Assembly (NCBI GenBank): GCA_027040585.1
Contig: JALULU010000184.1
Location: 1 to 9,692 of the forward strand
Direction: 5' to 3'
Source of the DNA: Acidobacteriota bacterium
GTDB lineage: Bacteria > Acidobacteriota > JAAYUB01 > JAMOQF01
DNA: 9,692 nucleotides
Shown here: positions 8,222-9,692 of the stretch, in pieces
How positions within the stretch are numbered: the stretch's first letter is position 1
Layout of the letters: each line of letters opens with the position of its first letter
The notes under the pieces: model-generated
Database searches by the model: none
The model's input: only the letters and a program-made list of their open reading frames with translations
Told to the model about the DNA's origin: nothing
Made by a program: the position numbers and the translations under genes

Positions 8222-8650
8222 TCAATCTCCTTCTTTTCCTTTTAAATAAAAATTCTTATTTATTGCATCTAAAACACCATTTATAAATTGGGTTGAATCC
8301 TCGTTGCTAAACCTTCTTGCTATTTCAAGGGCTTCATTAATCGCAACAGATGGAGGTACATCATCTTCATACAGCAGTTCAAAAACAGATAACCTCAAAA
8401 TATTTCTATCCACAATTGGCATCCTGCTTAACTTCCAATTTTTAGAAAATTTTACTATTAACTCGTCGATTAATTTTAAATTTTTCACAGTCCCGTTAAA
8501 AAGATAAAGAGTATATTGCTTTACTTCCTCACTCTTTGGAGGATGCATTTTCCAGTAATATTTAAGCACATGCTCTGGAGTCTCTTCAGATACATCCATC
8601 TGATAAAGCATCTGCATAGCCCTTTCTCGAGCCCTACGTCTTGCACCCAT
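8222..8650 (-). CDS. nusB: Transcription antitermination factor NusB
   Basis: An all-helical RNA-binding protein that, with NusE (ribosomal protein S10), binds boxA and promotes antitermination in rRNA operons. The 142 residues match the family length. Recognisable parts are the basic N terminus RRRARERAMQMLYQMD (4-19), the central NWKLSRMPIVDRNILRLSVFEL and the C-terminal VPPSVAINEALEIARRFS followed by FINGVLDAI. It starts five bases after the ribH stop with only a weak purine-rich site (GGATAG), so coupling to ribH is likely. The ribH-nusB pair is common in bacteria, which supports both calls. An out-of-frame ATG overlaps the region just before the chosen start but does not give a NusB reading. 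Confidence 0.95.
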   Translation of the reverse strand: MGARRRARERAMQMLYQMDVSEETPEHVLKYYWKMHPPKSEEVKQYTLYLFNGTVKNLKLIDELIVKFSKNWKLSRMPIVDRNILRLSVFELLYEDDVPPSVAINEALEIARRFSNEDSTQFINGVLDAINKNFYLKGKEGD

Positions 8651-8655
8651 AACAT

Positions 8656-9123
8656 CTATCCAATTTTATTAAAAAGATCAACCATTTCAATTACACTCAT
8701 AGCAGCATCAAAACCTTTATTTCCAGATTTTAAACCTGCCCTATCAAGTGCCTGTTCAATGGTATCTGCCGTAATTATTCCAAATCCAATTGGAACTTTA
8801 GTCTCAAGCATAACCTGAGCAATCCCTTTACTAACTTCATTACTTACATAATTAAAATGTGGGGTCTCTCCCCTGATTACTGCACCTAAACATATTATCC
8901 CATCATACCTTCCACCCATGGCTATCTTTTTAGCAACAAGTGGAATTTCAAAAGAGCCTGGAACTCTATAAACATCAATATCTTCCTTCTTGGTTCCCGT
9001 CCTTACAAGGGCATCAACAGCTCCCGAAATTAACTTCGCCGTAATAACATCGTTAAATCTGCTTGCAACGATGCAAAATTTACGTCCCTTTGAAATTAAT
9101 TTTCCTTCAATAAAATTTGACAA
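8656..9123 (-). CDS. ribH: 6,7-dimethyl-8-ribityllumazine synthase (riboflavin synthesis), TTG start
   Basis: Condenses 5-amino-6-ribitylaminouracil with 3,4-dihydroxy-2-butanone 4-phosphate to form the lumazine precursor of riboflavin. The 155 residues contain IVASRFND (18-25), VPGSFEIPL (54-62), LGAVIRGETPHFNYV (79-93) with the catalytic-type histidine H89, GFGIIT (113-118) and DRAGLKSGNKG (127-137) with phosphate-binding R128. All family landmarks are present. The start is TTG: no ATG or GTG lies nearby in frame, and AGAGG sits six bases upstream. The N terminus then begins with the usual EGKLISKGRKFCIVASRFN alignment. It is the first gene of the minus-strand operon; ribD, ribE and ribBA are not in the window. 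The promoter-proximal leader is only about 30 bases, too short for an FMN riboswitch. Confidence 0.96.
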   Translation of the reverse strand: MSNFIEGKLISKGRKFCIVASRFNDVITAKLISGAVDALVRTGTKKEDIDVYRVPGSFEIPLVAKKIAMGGRYDGIICLGAVIRGETPHFNYVSNEVSKGIAQVMLETKVPIGFGIITADTIEQALDRAGLKSGNKGFDAAMSVIEMVDLFNKIG

Positions 9124-9129
9124 GATACA

Positions 9130-9134
9130 CCTCT
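9130..9134 (-). promoter_or_regulatory. Ribosome binding site supporting the TTG start of ribH
   Basis: On the minus strand AGAGG is followed by TGTATC and then TTG at 9123. Its spacing of six bases and the absence of another start codon nearby decide the start. Confidence 0.7.
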
Positions 9135-9159
9135 AATTTCTTAATAGTCTAAAAGGATT

Positions 9160-9187
9160 ATTATAAATATACTTTTTAAAATTACAA
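9160..9187 (-). promoter_or_regulatory. Sigma-70-type promoter for the ribH operon
   Basis: On the minus strand a perfect -10 hexamer TATAAT (9165-9160) lies 16 bases after a -35-like TTGTAA (9187-9182). Transcription would begin near 9153, about 30 bases before ribH. The surroundings are very AT-rich, so chance matches are possible, but the place is right for the only promoter the eight genes clearly need. Confidence 0.55.
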
Positions 9188-9211
9188 CAAAAATTAATCC
9201 GCCATGTTGTA
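9183..9211. repeat. Inverted repeat TACAACA / TGTTGTA overlapping the ribH -35 region
   Basis: TACAACA (9183-9189) and TGTTGTA (9205-9211) are perfect 7-base inverted arms with a 15-base spacer. One arm covers the proposed ribH -35 box, so it could be an operator; no known regulator motif is recognised. Confidence 0.35.
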
Positions 9212-9280
9212 GATTATTTCAAATAAATGATTTTCCTATATCCTCACTCTAAATAAAATCTTATTATAAGTTTATAACTT

Positions 9281-9310
9281 TTTTTACAAATTCCATATAT
9301 ATTGTAAAAA
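9281..9310. repeat. Perfect 9-base inverted repeat upstream of the cytochrome promoter
   Basis: TTTTTACAA (9281-9289) and TTGTAAAAA (9302-9310) are exact inverted arms around a 12-base spacer, ending 11 bases before the proposed -35 box at 9322. The position suits an activator site. The arms are AT-rich, and the sequence does not match an FNR-type or HcpR-type site I know. Confidence 0.4.
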
Positions 9311-9321
9311 TACTATATTTT

Positions 9322-9350
9322 TTAAAAAAATACTTGTTTTTTTTTATAAT
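9322..9350 (+). promoter_or_regulatory. Sigma-70-type promoter for the cytochrome gene
   Basis: A perfect TATAAT (9345-9350) lies 17 bases after a weak -35 match TTAAAA (9322-9327). A run of nine T's just precedes the -10 box. The start would be near 9357, leaving a leader of about 155 bases. A poorer alternative is TTGTTT (9334-9339) with TAATAT (9356-9361). A poor -35 box would fit a promoter that needs an activator. Confidence 0.5.
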
Positions 9351-9364
9351 TTAAATAATATAAG

Positions 9365-9447
9365 AACCGTGGGGGTTGTAGTGAATTTAAGGGTAAAGAT
9401 ACATTTCTACTGAGATGGAAAGTTAGGTAAGTCAGTTGAAGACTTAC
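9365..9447 (+). ncRNA. Structured 5' leader of the cytochrome mRNA, class unknown
   Basis: Three hairpins can be drawn by eye. The first is AACC (9365-9368) with GGTT (9374-9377) around GTGGG. The second is GTAG-t-GAAT (9378-9386) with ATTTCTAC (9403-9410), which has one bulged T and one G-U pair. The third is GTAAGTC (9427-9433) with GACTTAC (9441-9447), seven perfect pairs around the loop AGTTGAA. The segment is richer in G than the DNA around it and lies between a promoter and a strong Shine-Dalgarno sequence. No T-run follows the third hairpin, so it is not a terminator, and nothing clearly pairs with AGGAGG. It does not match the cyclic-di-GMP-I, TPP, FMN or cobalamin consensus elements I know. 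It may be a regulatory RNA or simply a stabilising leader. Confidence 0.4.
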
Positions 9448-9500
9448 GAAGAGTCCATTACATTTTCAATCAAAAAGCAATAAAAGAAATTATTTATAAC

Positions 9501-9506
9501 AGGAGG
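9501..9506 (+). promoter_or_regulatory. Strong ribosome binding site of the cytochrome gene
   Basis: A full AGGAGG lies five bases before the ATG at 9512. It is the strongest such site in the window and fixes the start. Confidence 0.85.
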
Positions 9507-9511
9507 TATAT

Positions 9512-9692
9512 ATGAAGAGAGTATCAGTGGTAATAATTTCCCTCCTGGCGCTGTATTTAGTATTAATGGGGATGAGTGTATATGGGCAGGATACGTCGAA
9601 GTATGATTTTATTTCGAAGAATTTACCTGAGAACAGTCAGGCTTGTGGAGACTGTCATGATGAGATTTACAGTAGGTTTATGAGGAATCAGC
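9512..9692 (+). CDS. Exported c-type cytochrome, probably multiheme (cytochrome c554-like), 3' end missing
   Basis: Sixty codons are visible before the window ends. The start has lysine and arginine at positions 2-3, a hydrophobic stretch (about 4-22) and a likely signal peptidase site after SVYG (about 25), so the protein should be exported. A haem c attachment motif C-G-D-C-H lies at 45-49, in the context ACGDCHDEIYSRFMRNQ. That pattern of CxxCH, then an acidic residue, I/Y and a basic segment resembles the first haem site of cytochrome c554-type and related multiheme cytochromes, which act in periplasmic electron transfer. Only one haem motif can be seen, so 'multiheme' is inference. All three Lys, both Glu and all three Gln codons end in G, unlike the A-ending preference of the SPFH gene. 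The gene diverges from the ribH operon. Confidence 0.8.
   Translation, partial: MKRVSVVIISLLALYLVLMGMSVYGQDTSKYDFISKNLPENSQACGDCHDEIYSRFMRNQ

Larger units (their letters stand above)
9124..9511. other. Divergent intergenic control region
   Basis: A 388-base stretch without a convincing gene between the divergent ribH operon and the cytochrome gene. About 9150-9190 holds the ribH promoter, about 9183-9211 and 9281-9310 hold inverted repeats, about 9322-9350 a plus-strand promoter, and 9357-9511 a leader that can fold into hairpins. The central part (about 9212-9280) is AT-rich with only a short CTTAT/ATAAG dyad at 9260-9270 and nothing else I can name. Confidence 0.7.

Noticed and set aside
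9124..9190. FMN riboswitch in front of ribH
   Set aside because: The space between the proposed promoter and the start codon is only about 30 bases, and no FMN-element motifs are visible.
9337..9345. T-run as an intrinsic terminator on the plus strand
   Set aside because: No GC-bearing stem precedes it, and no upstream plus-strand gene needs ending there; it fits better as part of an AT-rich promoter.
9370..9414. A possible GTG-started leader peptide of 14 codons in the cytochrome leader
   Set aside because: There is no Shine-Dalgarno sequence before it, and it falls within the drawable hairpins. Chance is enough to explain it.
9409..9415. CTGAGA-like sequence reminiscent of a TPP riboswitch
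   Set aside because: The other conserved TPP elements are not present in order, and the downstream gene is a cytochrome.
9357..9460. Cyclic-di-GMP-I (GEMM) riboswitch before the cytochrome
   Set aside because: The conserved ACGCAAAGC core is not found, so context alone does not justify the call.

Overview
The window is AT-rich DNA, roughly one-third G+C by eye, and almost fully coding. The organism looks like a low-GC diderm (outer-membrane-bearing) bacterium. The Lol lipoprotein-release genes and an exported c-type cytochrome argue for an outer membrane and a respiratory lifestyle. A ClpC-type ATPase, more often thought of as Gram-positive, suggests a lineage such as Deferribacterota, a deltaproteobacterial-type phylum or another deep-branching diderm. 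I cannot fix the taxon from the sequence alone.

Layout. (1) 1-522, plus strand: the 3' part of a YdjI-like SPFH (band 7) protein with three C-terminal zinc ribbons. (2) 523-549: a 27-base convergent gap with an AT-only palindrome. (3) 9123 down to 550, minus strand: eight tightly packed genes in the order ribH, nusB, lysS, lolC/E, lolD, clpC, nth, AI-2E/PerM-family permease. Junctions are overlaps of 1, 8 and 22 bases, gaps of 1, 5 and 9 bases, and one larger gap of 55 bases before clpC. A promoter-like sequence lies just upstream of ribH, so the block reads as one long operon, possibly with an internal start before clpC. (4) 9124-9511: a divergent intergenic region with promoter-like sequences facing both ways, two inverted repeats and a leader of about 155 bases that can fold into hairpins. 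(5) 9512 to the end, plus strand: the start of a secreted c-type cytochrome.

Functionally the operon is housekeeping: the lumazine step of riboflavin synthesis (ribH), transcription antitermination (nusB), lysyl-tRNA charging (lysS), release of lipoproteins from the inner membrane (lolC/E with lolD), protein unfolding for proteolysis (clpC), base-excision repair (nth) and a polytopic membrane permease. LolC/E and LolD should work as one ABC complex; the other genes are linked by co-expression rather than a shared pathway.

I found no CRISPR array, tRNA, rRNA, insertion sequence or clear defence system. The part least explained by known features is the structured leader and divergent control region before the cytochrome gene. 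Start choices differing from the longest or ATG reading are a TTG start for ribH and a start six codons downstream for the permease.
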